Below, piece after piece: positions 7,598 to 15,758 of a stretch of 64,000 nt of DNA. The number at the start of each line of letters is the position of its first letter. Positions within the stretch are counted from its first letter, which is position 1. Origin of the DNA: Fischerella sp. PCC 9431 (lineage in GTDB: Bacteria > Cyanobacteriota > Cyanobacteriia > Cyanobacteriales > Nostocaceae); contig NZ_KE650771.1 in assembly GCF_000447295.1 (NCBI RefSeq), positions 3,840,403 through 3,904,402 of the forward strand, in the 5' to 3' direction. Below the pieces are notes generated by a model that saw only the letters and a program-made list of their open reading frames with translations, was not told where the DNA came from and ran no database searches. Both the position numbers and the translations under genes were made by a program.

Positions 7598-8986
7598 TCA
7601 TTTCAGTCTCTTCTTGACTTCCTCCGCTAAATTAGTCAGTGAAACTTCCACCTGTTCTCCTGTTTCTAAATCTTTGAGCGAAGATTTTTGGGCTGCTGCT
7701 TCATCAGCACCAATAATCACACAAAATTGTATTCCCTGTTTATCAGCTAACTGGAATTGTTTACCTAATCCCCGTTTATCAAAACTCGTAATGACATTAA
7801 TACCTGCTTTGCGTAAATCTTGTGATACTTTTAAGTAAAGTGGCATCAAATCTTCTTGTAAATTTACCACCATTACCTGTGCCGGAGTTGGAGCTAAAGT
7901 ATTTAAAATTCCAGCTTTAATTAAGCGACTCATTAAGCGGGTTAAACCAATTGAAATACCTACACCAGGCATTTTTTCGCCTAAAAATACTCCAACTAAT
8001 TCTTCATATCTGCCACCAGAACAAATACTTCCCAAAGCTTCATGTCCTAGCAAAGTTGTTTCGTAAACTGTTCCAGTGTAGTAATCCAAACCACGAGCAA
8101 TTGATAAATCAATACAGAAGCGATTTTCTGGAACTCCCAAATTACGAACACCTGCAATTACTGTTTCTAATTCGGTAACTCCCAGATGAAATTGCTCGGC
8201 TTCTGGCATAGTTTGAGCGAAATGCTTCAGCTTATCTAGCATATCGTCCACTGTGCCTTTAATATTCACAAACTCCATAATTTTTTGGGTTTGATCTGGC
8301 AAAATTCCTTCTTTTTCTAACTCTTTTTTAACTTTAATTTCACCAATTTTTTCCAGATTATCAATAATGCCAATACAGGATTTTATTTTGCTTTCCTCAA
8401 TGCCTACGGATTGAAAAAAACCTGTGAGAATTTTACGATTATTGATGCGAATAACAAAATCACCAATATTAATAGCTGTAAAAATTTCTGTGATAATAGC
8501 AGGCATTTGAGCGTCATAAAGCAAGCTCAATTCCCGACGACTGACAACATCAATATCACACTGACGAAACTGACGAAATCGCCCATCTTTGGCTCGTTCG
8601 CCACGAAATACTACATCCATTTGGTAACGAGCAAAAGGAAAATTCAAATCGTTAAGATGACGAGCAATATAGGCTGCTAAAGGAACTGTTTGGTCAAACT
8701 TTAAGGCTCGTGCTTCTGAACCACTTTCGCCGGATTTCTCCTTTTCGGCTTGGCGATTTGGAGGCAGAATTGGGTCTATACCATAAATAATATTGTCACC
8801 TTGATTACCTTTAGCTTGCAGAACTTCTAATCTTTCGACTGCGGGAGTTTCAATAGGAGTAAATCCGTAGCTTTCAAAAACCCTGCGGATAGTATCAATT
8901 AAATATACTTCTAGGCGCTTTTCACCAGGAAGAAACTCTGGAAAACCACTGGGAGTAGAAAAGTTGATTTTTTCGCTTTTTGCCAT
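7598..8986 (-). CDS. hisS: histidyl-tRNA synthetase
   Basis: A class II synthetase of 462 residues, slightly longer than the E. coli enzyme. Visible signatures are GFPEFLPGEKR near the N-terminus, motif 2 (FRQFRQCDIDVV), the histidine-specific loop RGLDYYTGTVYE, motif 3 (GVGISIGLTRL), and a C-terminal anticodon-binding domain (PAQVMVVNLQED..., GIQFCVIIGADE). It charges tRNA-His in the cytosol. The gene stands alone, convergent with the Rieske gene and followed by the MITE that separates it from the next operon. Confidence 0.97.
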   Translation of the reverse strand: MAKSEKINFSTPSGFPEFLPGEKRLEVYLIDTIRRVFESYGFTPIETPAVERLEVLQAKGNQGDNIIYGIDPILPPNRQAEKEKSGESGSEARALKFDQTVPLAAYIARHLNDLNFPFARYQMDVVFRGERAKDGRFRQFRQCDIDVVSRRELSLLYDAQMPAIITEIFTAINIGDFVIRINNRKILTGFFQSVGIEESKIKSCIGIIDNLEKIGEIKVKKELEKEGILPDQTQKIMEFVNIKGTVDDMLDKLKHFAQTMPEAEQFHLGVTELETVIAGVRNLGVPENRFCIDLSIARGLDYYTGTVYETTLLGHEALGSICSGGRYEELVGVFLGEKMPGVGISIGLTRLMSRLIKAGILNTLAPTPAQVMVVNLQEDLMPLYLKVSQDLRKAGINVITSFDKRGLGKQFQLADKQGIQFCVIIGADEAAAQKSSLKDLETGEQVEVSLTNLAEEVKKRLK

Positions 8987-9054
8987 GCTGAAAATTGATA
9001 ATACTTGATTCTTGGTTATTAGTTATTGATTGTGAATGGTTGGCAATTACAAAC

Positions 9055-9227
9055 GGGAGCATCCCAAATGTTCAAAAAACGCCTGCGATTGAAATCGCAG
9101 TCTGATAGTGAAAGTCTGCTGAAGCAGACTGTTTGATTTTATGAAGTCGTCTAAAGACGACTTGCGCTATTAGTAAAGGGTTTAAACCCTTTGCTTTACG
9201 GTATTTTGAAAAAATTTGAATGCTCCC
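9055..9227. mobile_element. 173-bp MITE with 9-bp target-site duplication
   Basis: The element begins GGGAGCAT and ends ATGCTCCC, with imperfect inverted similarity continuing inwards (CAAATGTTCAAAA against CAAATTTTTCAAAA). ATTACAAAC stands on both sides exactly at its edges (9046-9054 and 9228-9236), the mark of insertion with a 9-bp duplication. Inside are four hairpins: GCGATTGAAATCGC, AGTCTGCTGAAGCAGACT, AAGTCGTCTAAAGACGACTT, AAAGGGTTTAAACCCTTT. No protein is encoded; a transposase must act in trans. Confidence 0.85.
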
Positions 9228-9273
9228 ATTACAAACAACTAATAACTACCAACCACTAACATCAACAATTACT

Positions 9274-9720
9274 TTATCGCATCCGTTCTTCTTGAACTAG
9301 AGTTCGTTGGTACACTTGATGATTTTTAAACCAATGCCATGTACGGAAGCGATAATTATTGCAAGGACTGAGAAAAATCGTTTCATATAAATACTGACCT
9401 GGTATAGTTTTAAAAGTAAAAAGAAAAATCACAGTTGCATTATCAACTTCCCAGGCTTGACCAGTAAGACGTTCAGTATCAAACCACACGTTTTTGTTTT
9501 CATATCTTCCGGGAAAATGATGTTCTTCTTGTTTACCGCTAGGCCATTGATAACGATTTATTTGATAGTAGGGATAAGTTTCATCTTCTCTAAATAAACA
9601 ACTTAGATGAGAAGTATATTTATCTAAAATTTTTCCTTCATTATCAACCAGTGTATAAGAACCTGACCATTCTCCTTCATGGCGGGCCATGAGAGGCATT
9701 TCTTCTCGAATAGAAGACAT
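9274..9720 (-). CDS. DUF3598-like calycin (lipocalin-fold) protein
   Basis: About 148 residues from the ATG at 9720, preceded by a strong AAGGAG site; this start also removes an overlap with the upstream gene. The N-terminal ARHEGEWSGSYTLVD, FPGRYENKNVWFDTERLTG and YLYETIFL resemble DUF3598 proteins, a cyanobacterial calycin family related in fold to the CpcS/CpcT bilin lyases. Ligand and role are not known. It is the last gene of the minus-strand set starting at 13681. Its place behind an RCCR-like gene makes a bilin or other tetrapyrrole ligand a reasonable guess, but nothing in the sequence proves it. Confidence 0.6.
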   Translation of the reverse strand: MSSIREEMPLMARHEGEWSGSYTLVDNEGKILDKYTSHLSCLFREDETYPYYQINRYQWPSGKQEEHHFPGRYENKNVWFDTERLTGQAWEVDNATVIFLFTFKTIPGQYLYETIFLSPCNNYRFRTWHWFKNHQVYQRTLVQEERMR

Positions 9721-9733
9721 GTTTACACTCCTT

Positions 9734-10324
9734 TTATTTTGAGTGATTTGGCAATAACCATACAAGCATGATACCTGTCACTAAGCCACTTCCAATCCAA
9801 CCAGTACTATAGGCGATCGCACCCAGCATTTGGGCATTGATTTTAATTGCTACAGTTTGCAATCCCAAAGTCAACATTGCTGCTAACGCCCCATTTACCA
9901 ATCCTCCGACGCTACTAGCCAAAATCCAGCGCCATGCTTGTTGGAAATGACGGCTTAAAACCAACCACTGGGCTACTCCCCAGACAGCAAAGGTGACACA
10001 CTGATTGATCACATGTAACCAGAATGCTTCCCAGGACTGGCTTACTGTTAATAGCATTTCTGTAATGATGGGATTGATAATTTCTCTGGTGATCAGAGTC
10101 ACTGGAATACCCAAGTACCAACCTACAGTACTAGCTAATACCCACCAGCCTGCTTGTCTGATATAACGCTTTAAGACAAACCATTGGGCAACTCCGAGAA
10201 TAGGGCCAGTTAAAATTAATGTGGCGAAAAACTGGAATCCACCCTCCTCCAAAGTGCCAACTACAGCACCACCCACAGCATTAGCCAGCACCCACCATAA
10301 CAGTAATCTTCTGTTTTTAACCAT
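9734..10324 (-). CDS. multi-pass membrane protein with an internal duplication
   Basis: A 196-residue hydrophobic protein with about five or six membrane segments. Two parts look alike: GVAQWFVLKRYIRQAGWWVL near the first third and GVAQWLVLSRHFQQAWRWIL near the middle, so the protein seems to have arisen by duplication of a helix-loop-helix unit. I do not recognise a named family. The ATG at 10324 overlaps the end of the aldehyde dehydrogenase gene by 8 bases (a TTG at 10327 is possible), which argues for co-transcription and coupled translation. The stop is 13 bases before the start of the calycin gene. Confidence 0.75.
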   Translation of the reverse strand: MVKNRRLLLWWVLANAVGGAVVGTLEEGGFQFFATLILTGPILGVAQWFVLKRYIRQAGWWVLASTVGWYLGIPVTLITREIINPIITEMLLTVSQSWEAFWLHVINQCVTFAVWGVAQWLVLSRHFQQAWRWILASSVGGLVNGALAAMLTLGLQTVAIKINAQMLGAIAYSTGWIGSGLVTGIMLVWLLPNHSK

Positions 10325-11732
10325 CAAACCACCAAGGATCGCGATCAGAATTTGTTTTAATTAACAGGGCTTTTTTCCGCACAAACCGCATCAACCCAGC
10401 TGTCCCCATGCGTGAACCACCCAACCCGGAGTATTTAAAAGAATTTTTTTCTCCCTCGTAGATGAGAGCAGTCAAACCTGCATCATTAATACAAATAGCA
10501 CCTGCATCTATATATTGGGCAACTGCTAAAGCCTCTGCTTCATCTCCGGCAAAAACTGCTGCACTCAACCCATAAATCGTATCATTTGCCAAGTTAATAG
10601 CTTCTTCTACCTTGGAAAAAGGCATAATTGGCATAATCGGGCCGAATGTCTCCTCGGTCATGATCTTCATGTTGTGATTCACTTGGGTAAGAACTGTCGG
10701 ACGACACCACCATCCCCCCCCAGTGTTTTCTACTTTTCCCCCACAGTGTACAACTGCTCCTTCTTCTATAGCCTCTAACAAATGATCATTAATAATTCCG
10801 GCTTGTCTTTCGGCAATGATCGGGCCAATTTCGCCACTTTCAAGTTTAGGGTAAGCTAATTGCAAGCGATCGGCTTTGGCTACAAGTTGTTCAACAAACT
10901 GTTTAAAAATTGATTCAGCAACATAGATGCGTTCAATGGAAAGACACGACTGTCCTGTATTCACTACTGAACCCCATAACAATGCTGAGGTTGCTAATTC
11001 TAAATCAGCCGATTCCAAAACGATCGCTGCATCTTTTCCTCCCAATTCCAAAAAAGCCGGGATAAAACGTCTCGCTGCGGCTTCTGCAACTTTTCGCCCT
11101 GTGGCGACACTTCCTGTAAAGCAAACCAAGTCTACATTTTCGATCAGATGAGCGCCTGTTTGACCTGCTCCCTCTACAAAAGTAAATATTTCCCGCAATG
11201 GCGGCACAGCATTAATCGCATTTAACAGTGGTGTCATAAACCGGGGTGCTATTTCACTCGGTTTCACCACCACAGCACAACCTGCAAGCAGTGCGGGAAT
11301 GACATCAATAGTTGACAGCAACAATGGCAAATTCCACGGACTAATTACTCCTACCAAAGGATAAGGCACTGCTGTTTGTCGTAGCTGGATAAATGGTACT
11401 GCTGTTTGTTTTTCTGTTTCTGCCAGTAATTCTGGTGCTAGTTTACACCACCTATCAATATTAGAGAGAAACGAGTCTATCTCTAATATCGAAATTGATA
11501 ATCTACCAGTATCAGCAACTAAAGCTTCAGTAAGTTTATCTCGCCCTGCAATAATGGCTTGCTTCCACTGTTGCAAAGCTGCAATTCGCCCTTCTAAACC
11601 CAGTTGCTCCCAGGCTTTTTGCGCTCTCCGCACGCGACTGCATAGCTGTGCTAAAAGCTTTGGCGGCGGTGGTATAATTACGTAATCATATTTTCCCGTA
11701 CGGGGGTTACGAACATCTATTGGTTTGGTCAT
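10317..11732 (-). CDS. aldehyde dehydrogenase family protein
   Basis: 471 residues with the full NAD(P)-dependent aldehyde dehydrogenase layout: the N-terminal helix region, the motif GVISPWNLPLLL, cofactor loop VCFTGSVATGR, catalytic Glu in FLELGGKDAAIV, nucleophile Cys in NTGQSCLSIERIYV, and the C-terminal EETFGPIMPIMPF. It would oxidise an aldehyde to an acid in the cytosol; the substrate is not evident. It sits third in the minus-strand set behind a nitrilase-like gene, separated from it by 147 bases of 7-bp repeats, and overlaps the following membrane-protein gene. Confidence 0.93.
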   Translation of the reverse strand: MTKPIDVRNPRTGKYDYVIIPPPPKLLAQLCSRVRRAQKAWEQLGLEGRIAALQQWKQAIIAGRDKLTEALVADTGRLSISILEIDSFLSNIDRWCKLAPELLAETEKQTAVPFIQLRQTAVPYPLVGVISPWNLPLLLSTIDVIPALLAGCAVVVKPSEIAPRFMTPLLNAINAVPPLREIFTFVEGAGQTGAHLIENVDLVCFTGSVATGRKVAEAAARRFIPAFLELGGKDAAIVLESADLELATSALLWGSVVNTGQSCLSIERIYVAESIFKQFVEQLVAKADRLQLAYPKLESGEIGPIIAERQAGIINDHLLEAIEEGAVVHCGGKVENTGGGWWCRPTVLTQVNHNMKIMTEETFGPIMPIMPFSKVEEAINLANDTIYGLSAAVFAGDEAEALAVAQYIDAGAICINDAGLTALIYEGEKNSFKYSGLGGSRMGTAGLMRFVRKKALLIKTNSDRDPWWFDG

Positions 11733-11804
11733 TGGGGATTGGGGATCGGGGATCGGGGATTGGGGATCGGGGATCGGGGATTGGGGATTGGGGATTGGGA
11801 ATTG
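11732..11804. repeat. heptanucleotide tandem repeats (GGGGATT/GGGGATC)
   Basis: About ten 7-bp units of GGGGATT or GGGGATC run from the first codon of the ALDH gene into its upstream region. This is the short tandem repeat type typical of heterocystous cyanobacteria. A related tract is at 43908-43952. Confidence 0.9.
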
Positions 11805-11879
11805 GGCAACAAGTTCTTAATTTTTAATTGATATGTCTCCCTTGTCCCCTTGTCCCCCTTGTCTCCCGTGTCCCCAACC

Positions 11880-12923
11880 TCAAATCACTCCTAATCTGGC
11901 TAAACGTTCGATTGTTTGTTGCTGGATTTGGATGAAGTGTTGACGATCCACTTCTTTATTCAGCATAGTATTTGGTGGGTAAAATTTTGACTGGCTATAG
12001 CTATCTGCGTATAGTTCAAAGCGTTGGCGAGAAAGTAAATTATTTAACCCTGGACGGTGGCGATCGCTCCGCAAGGCTGCGGGGTTGATCTCTGCAAAAG
12101 CTGCCATACTTTCTCCTGATCCTGTCTCTGCCAGGACTAATCCTCGATAATCAATGATTTTAGAACCACCATCTGTGGAAGCTTGAGGAATAGCAGTATT
12201 GACGATACCCGCAGTGTTCGCTGAGACTACGTATGCCATGTTTTCGACTGCACGAGAAATTTTTGCAGCTTCTTTGGGGGCGCGTTCTTTTCCGTAAACT
12301 TCTGATGTCGAGTGCAGAAAAATCTCTGCACCTCGCATTGCTAAACACCGGGCTACTTCTGGATATAAAATTTCTTCTGATGCTAAAGCTGCTAAATTAC
12401 CTATTTCGGTTTTTGCTACTGGAAAAACGCCATCCAAACCGTAACAATCAAGATATTTATCCCAAACATCATGAGGTGTCGGTGCAAACATAGAATTTAA
12501 ACGCCGATAGCGCAACACTATTTCACCGGATGGGTTAATAACAAAGCATGTTTGAAAGTACAAGTCTGGGAAATTAGGGTCGAGTTCGTAGGCGTTACCA
12601 GCAAGAAAAATTTTTAGTTTCTGGGCAATTTTACTGAGGCTATCATACTCTGCCCCGCTCATTTCTAAACAAGCTTTTTCTACCCACCCAGCGAGTGATT
12701 CTCTCATGGGAAAACCTGTGAGAAAGTACTCTGGTAGGACAATTAAACGACAGTCGGAACCGATAAAAGCGATACTAGCAGCAATTTGTTGTCCTAAGCG
12801 CTCAATGGTATTTTGCATTAAAGAACGAGCTGCTTGGCGATCGCTTGCTTGGTTGACTGCATGACATGTTACTTGCAGTGCTAAAGCGCGGTAGGAATTG
12901 AGTGTATTGGTATTGTCTGCCAT
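11880..12923 (-). CDS. carbon-nitrogen hydrolase (nitrilase superfamily) protein, active site altered
   Basis: 347 residues with a nitrilase-superfamily fold: the Glu element LIVLPEYFLTGFP, a central FVINPSGEIVLRYRRLN, and SEEILYPEVARCLAMRGAE where active members have C-[YE]-[ED]-x-x-[FY]-P-E. By this alignment the nucleophile Cys is Ser182 (codon TCA) and the usual catalytic Lys (YRK) is Arg, so the protein may be catalytically dead or have changed chemistry. Active members cut nitriles, amides or N-carbamoyl groups. The start is 8 bases after the stop of the RCCR-like gene, so the two are surely co-transcribed. Confidence 0.8.
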   Translation of the reverse strand: MADNTNTLNSYRALALQVTCHAVNQASDRQAARSLMQNTIERLGQQIAASIAFIGSDCRLIVLPEYFLTGFPMRESLAGWVEKACLEMSGAEYDSLSKIAQKLKIFLAGNAYELDPNFPDLYFQTCFVINPSGEIVLRYRRLNSMFAPTPHDVWDKYLDCYGLDGVFPVAKTEIGNLAALASEEILYPEVARCLAMRGAEIFLHSTSEVYGKERAPKEAAKISRAVENMAYVVSANTAGIVNTAIPQASTDGGSKIIDYRGLVLAETGSGESMAAFAEINPAALRSDRHRPGLNNLLSRQRFELYADSYSQSKFYPPNTMLNKEVDRQHFIQIQQQTIERLARLGVI

Positions 12924-12931
12924 AGATACCT

Positions 12932-13681
12932 TTAACTACCCCATAAGGCTCCGATTAATTTATCGGTCATTTCTGCTCCGAACAAGCGTATAGCAAGTTG
13001 ATTGTCTGGATCACGTTCAGCAATGGTACGACGGATAAATAAATCACGAGCAGCTAGAGCTTGCTGATCCTCTTGGGCTACAGGTTCAGCTTTATCTATC
13101 CACATCAACCAGCGATCCATCATTTCGTGAGCAACAGTGCGAACCAGAGTAATTGTCTCGTTTGTGATTTGGCTGGTAAAACACAGGCTAGTTCGCGATT
13201 GCGCTTGTCTCATGTATAAAGTTTTGCTAACGAATTCTTTCAAACAAGGATCTGCTTGCAGTTCTAAGTATCTTTGATTAACAGGTTCATAGTAGCGATC
13301 CAGATATTCCAAGTCAGTAAATAAATCCGCACGAGGAATATAATCCATATAACAAAACAAATGTGGAACTGTACCAAATCCGTAAGCAAGATGTGGTACA
13401 CGAATCTGTGATCCTAACCAAATTGTTAGGTGCATATTGCTAAAGCCTGTTTTGGAATCACGCAACCATGCATGTACTAGCCAATCAATTTCGGAACCGG
13501 AGAAAGTATTGAGTGAGCCATGAGCTTCTCCTGTCAAGGAAGAGTAGCTTTGCAATTCTTGTGTAGCATGGTTGGGATGCAGTTCAAAACGGGTGTCTAG
13601 TTTTTCTCGGAGTTCATTCGTGATCTTCCATAGCTGTTCAAACACAGGTGTGTTGTCTAAATTTGTTTGCTGCTCAACCAT
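12932..13681 (-). CDS. RCCR-like protein of the ferredoxin-dependent bilin reductase superfamily
   Basis: 249 residues. The central part HLTIWLGSQIRVPHLAYGFG, then YMDYIPRADLFTDLEYLDRY YEPVN, resembles plant red chlorophyll catabolite reductase and, more distantly, PcyA/PebA-type bilin reductases, which share the pattern (L/I)PR.DL....EYL..YY. Those enzymes reduce linear tetrapyrroles with electrons from ferredoxin, without a metal or flavin. The length fits the mature plant enzyme. It heads a five-gene minus-strand set and is divergent from a histidine kinase at 13943. Family assignment is by eye; a cyanobacterial RCCR homologue of unknown substrate is the most likely reading. Confidence 0.6.
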   Translation of the reverse strand: MVEQQTNLDNTPVFEQLWKITNELREKLDTRFELHPNHATQELQSYSSLTGEAHGSLNTFSGSEIDWLVHAWLRDSKTGFSNMHLTIWLGSQIRVPHLAYGFGTVPHLFCYMDYIPRADLFTDLEYLDRYYEPVNQRYLELQADPCLKEFVSKTLYMRQAQSRTSLCFTSQITNETITLVRTVAHEMMDRWLMWIDKAEPVAQEDQQALAARDLFIRRTIAERDPDNQLAIRLFGAEMTDKLIGALWGS

Positions 13682-13942
13682 AAAGTTCTTTGAGATAGCA
13701 TCCCTACGGATAACTGAGAGCTTGGCAGTAATGGTTTAATTATGAATGCGATCGCTTTTTTGTAGCTAATTTTGCTGTAAAAGTTTATCAACTGTAAGGA
13801 TGTGGAGATTTTGGAAAGTAAAAAGTGCTTGTTTCACAGTCAAAATATGTCTTCAAGAGCAAGCAATCTCTGCTTTGAGTAAGGTAATATCTCCAACTTT
13901 TACAGGAGATAATAAAATATTGAAATTTTTGGGTTTTTTCCC

Positions 13943-15154
13943 ATGCAAGATTACAGTCAATTACTTATCGATAAAACTGATGAGATAACAAAACAATGGC
14001 TGGATAGTGTCATCAAAGACAGAGAAATACAAAGCGCAGATCATCTCTCTATTGAAGCAATTCAAGATCATATTAATGATGTTATCAATGCTTTAGTAAC
14101 CGTGTTGGCTGAATCTCAAAACAGTGACGTTGAAACCCTAATTTTTGCAAGTGTTCATCATGGTTTTTTAAGGGCAGAACAAAACTTTAACCCAGAAGAA
14201 GTAGTGAGAGAATATCATTTACTACGCTCCATCATCCTCAAAAACCTCAAGTCAGGTATGATGCAGGGTAGCGTAGAAGAAGCATTTCGGGCAATATCAT
14301 TGATTAACCAAATGATAGATACAGCGATCGCCCAGTGTTTCAAAAGTTATGTTGAGGCGCGGTTACAGGAACTAGAACAGTTACAAAGCGAATTAAGTTT
14401 AACTGTTGAACAACTCAAACGTTTAGTTCGTGCTAGTCAAGATAATCTGTCTGAACTTGCACACGAATTAAAAACACCTTTGACATCAATTATAGGCTAC
14501 TCAGATTTATTTTTGCGTCAATCTCGTCTTTCCACAACGCGAGATGTAATGCCTAGTTTAGAACATATTGAGCGTGTATTATCTAGTGGTCGTCGGCTTT
14601 TAACTCTCATAAATGATGCACTAGAATTATCTTGCTACGAAGCAGGAAAGCTAGAGGTGAAATTAGCACCAACAGATATACAGGCTGTATTAAATGAGGT
14701 TGTAGAGGTGATGCAACCACTAGCTGATTCTCGTGGTTTGCAACTAATAGTTAATTGTAATCAAGCTCCCCATCAAGTGATCACAGATGCTTCTCGATTG
14801 CATCAGATTTTAATAAATTTAGTGAGTAATGCTATTCGTTATACCGAAACAGGTAGTATATTCATTGAATCTCGCTCTATTTCTGATCAAGAGTGGTCAA
14901 TAATAGTTAAAGATACAGGAATTGGTATTGACCCTGAAGACCAGTTACGACTTTTTCAACCTTTTGAACGCGCCACAAACTTCAATGGCAAACGTCCACC
15001 AGATAGCACGGGATTAGGTTTGGCGATAGTAGAAAGATTGGTGAACTTGTTACAGGGTAGAATCTATCTTGCTTCTCAGGTCGGTGAGGGATCTACATTT
15101 ACGGTAATTTTGCCTTTTACAATACAAGCTCAGGAAAAAGAAGGTATAAGTTAA
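13943..15154 (+). CDS. cytosolic sensor histidine kinase with RsbRD-type N-terminal domain
   Basis: 403 residues without membrane segments. Residues 1-130 form a helical domain (ITKQWLDSVIKD..., HGFLRAEQNFNPEEVVREY) like the RsbRD N-terminal domain of stress-signalling proteins. A coiled coil follows, then the dimerisation and phosphoacceptor box SELAHELKTPLTSIIGYSDL with its His, and the ATPase boxes N (LVSNAIRYT), G1 (DTGIGI) and G2 (GLGLAI). No response regulator is adjacent. It is divergent from the RCCR-like operon across a 261-bp intergenic region, so it may control or share a promoter region with it; that is inference. Confidence 0.9.
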   Translation: MQDYSQLLIDKTDEITKQWLDSVIKDREIQSADHLSIEAIQDHINDVINALVTVLAESQNSDVETLIFASVHHGFLRAEQNFNPEEVVREYHLLRSIILKNLKSGMMQGSVEEAFRAISLINQMIDTAIAQCFKSYVEARLQELEQLQSELSLTVEQLKRLVRASQDNLSELAHELKTPLTSIIGYSDLFLRQSRLSTTRDVMPSLEHIERVLSSGRRLLTLINDALELSCYEAGKLEVKLAPTDIQAVLNEVVEVMQPLADSRGLQLIVNCNQAPHQVITDASRLHQILINLVSNAIRYTETGSIFIESRSISDQEWSIIVKDTGIGIDPEDQLRLFQPFERATNFNGKRPPDSTGLGLAIVERLVNLLQGRIYLASQVGEGSTFTVILPFTIQAQEKEGIS

Positions 15155-15254
15155 GACTCGCTAATTGAATTTATAAAAACAGAACAAGAACAATTTAATT
15201 TTAAATCATCTATCCTTGGTTATGATTTTTTCTGTTTCCCGATTGCTTCAGAAC

Positions 15255-15387
15255 TAGCCCTTTCAAGGTGACTAACGAAGATACGTTGTTTCAGTGTGGT
15301 AGTTCTGATCTATCCGCTTATATTTGGGATTTGTTGAAACTGGAAATAACTAATTCTCGTTCTGAATTTGACCACCTTGAAAGGGCT
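15255..15387. mobile_element. 133-bp MITE-like element with 16-bp perfect inverted ends
   Basis: TAGCCCTTTCAAGGTG at 15255-15270 is the exact inverse of 15373-15388. ATTGCTTCAGAAC occurs directly on both sides (15242-15254 and 15388-15400), as expected of a target duplication, although 13 bp is long for one. No coding potential is seen inside. Its right duplication runs straight into the next element. Confidence 0.65.
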
Positions 15388-15395
15388 ATTGCTTC

Positions 15396-15758
15396 AGAAC
15401 TTACGCACTGTACAAATTGTCTATTATGTGCATAAGGATATTTGGTTGTCTGGGAGTATTATCGATTTTAACCGGGTAATGATGGCTTTACGAGTGCGAT
15501 CACTACGAACTTGTGTTCTAAACCAACTGATTTGTGTTCTAAACCAACTGATTTGTGTTTTGAACCAACTGATTTGTGTTTTGAACCAACTGATTTGTGT
15601 TCTGAACCAACGGACTTGTGTTTTGAACCAACGGACTTGTGTTCTGAACCAACTGATTTGTGTTCTGAACCAACTGATTTGTGTTTTGAACCAACGGACT
15701 TGTGTTTTGAACCAATCATTTTGCACATAATAGCCAATTTGTATAGTGCGTAAGTCCT
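15396..15758. mobile_element. 363-bp element with 37-bp inverted ends enclosing a 21-bp tandem array
   Basis: The left end (15396-15432, ACTTACGCACTGTACAAATT inside) and right end (15722-15758) are inverted repeats with three mismatches over 37 bp. Between them lies an array of ten 21-bp units. No transposase is present. The end word GGACTTACGCAC is, from memory, a frequent sequence in Nostoc genomes. Confidence 0.75.
15508..15717. repeat. ten-unit 21-bp tandem array
   Basis: The unit is ACTTGTGTTTTGAACCAACG or GATTTGTGTTCTGAACCAAC plus a base. All forward frames and some reverse frames stay open, giving heptads such as LCSEPTD; I treat these as non-coding. Unit length equals that of the unrelated array at 5418-5606. 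Confidence 0.85.

Noticed and set aside
13800-13988. 62-codon frame overlapping the start of the histidine kinase
   Set aside because: Overlaps the kinase in another frame and has no recognisable features.
15424-15753. Several 80-120 codon frames over the second 21-bp array
   Set aside because: Frames on both strands are open at once, as expected for a 21-bp repeat without stops; repeated peptides have no family likeness.
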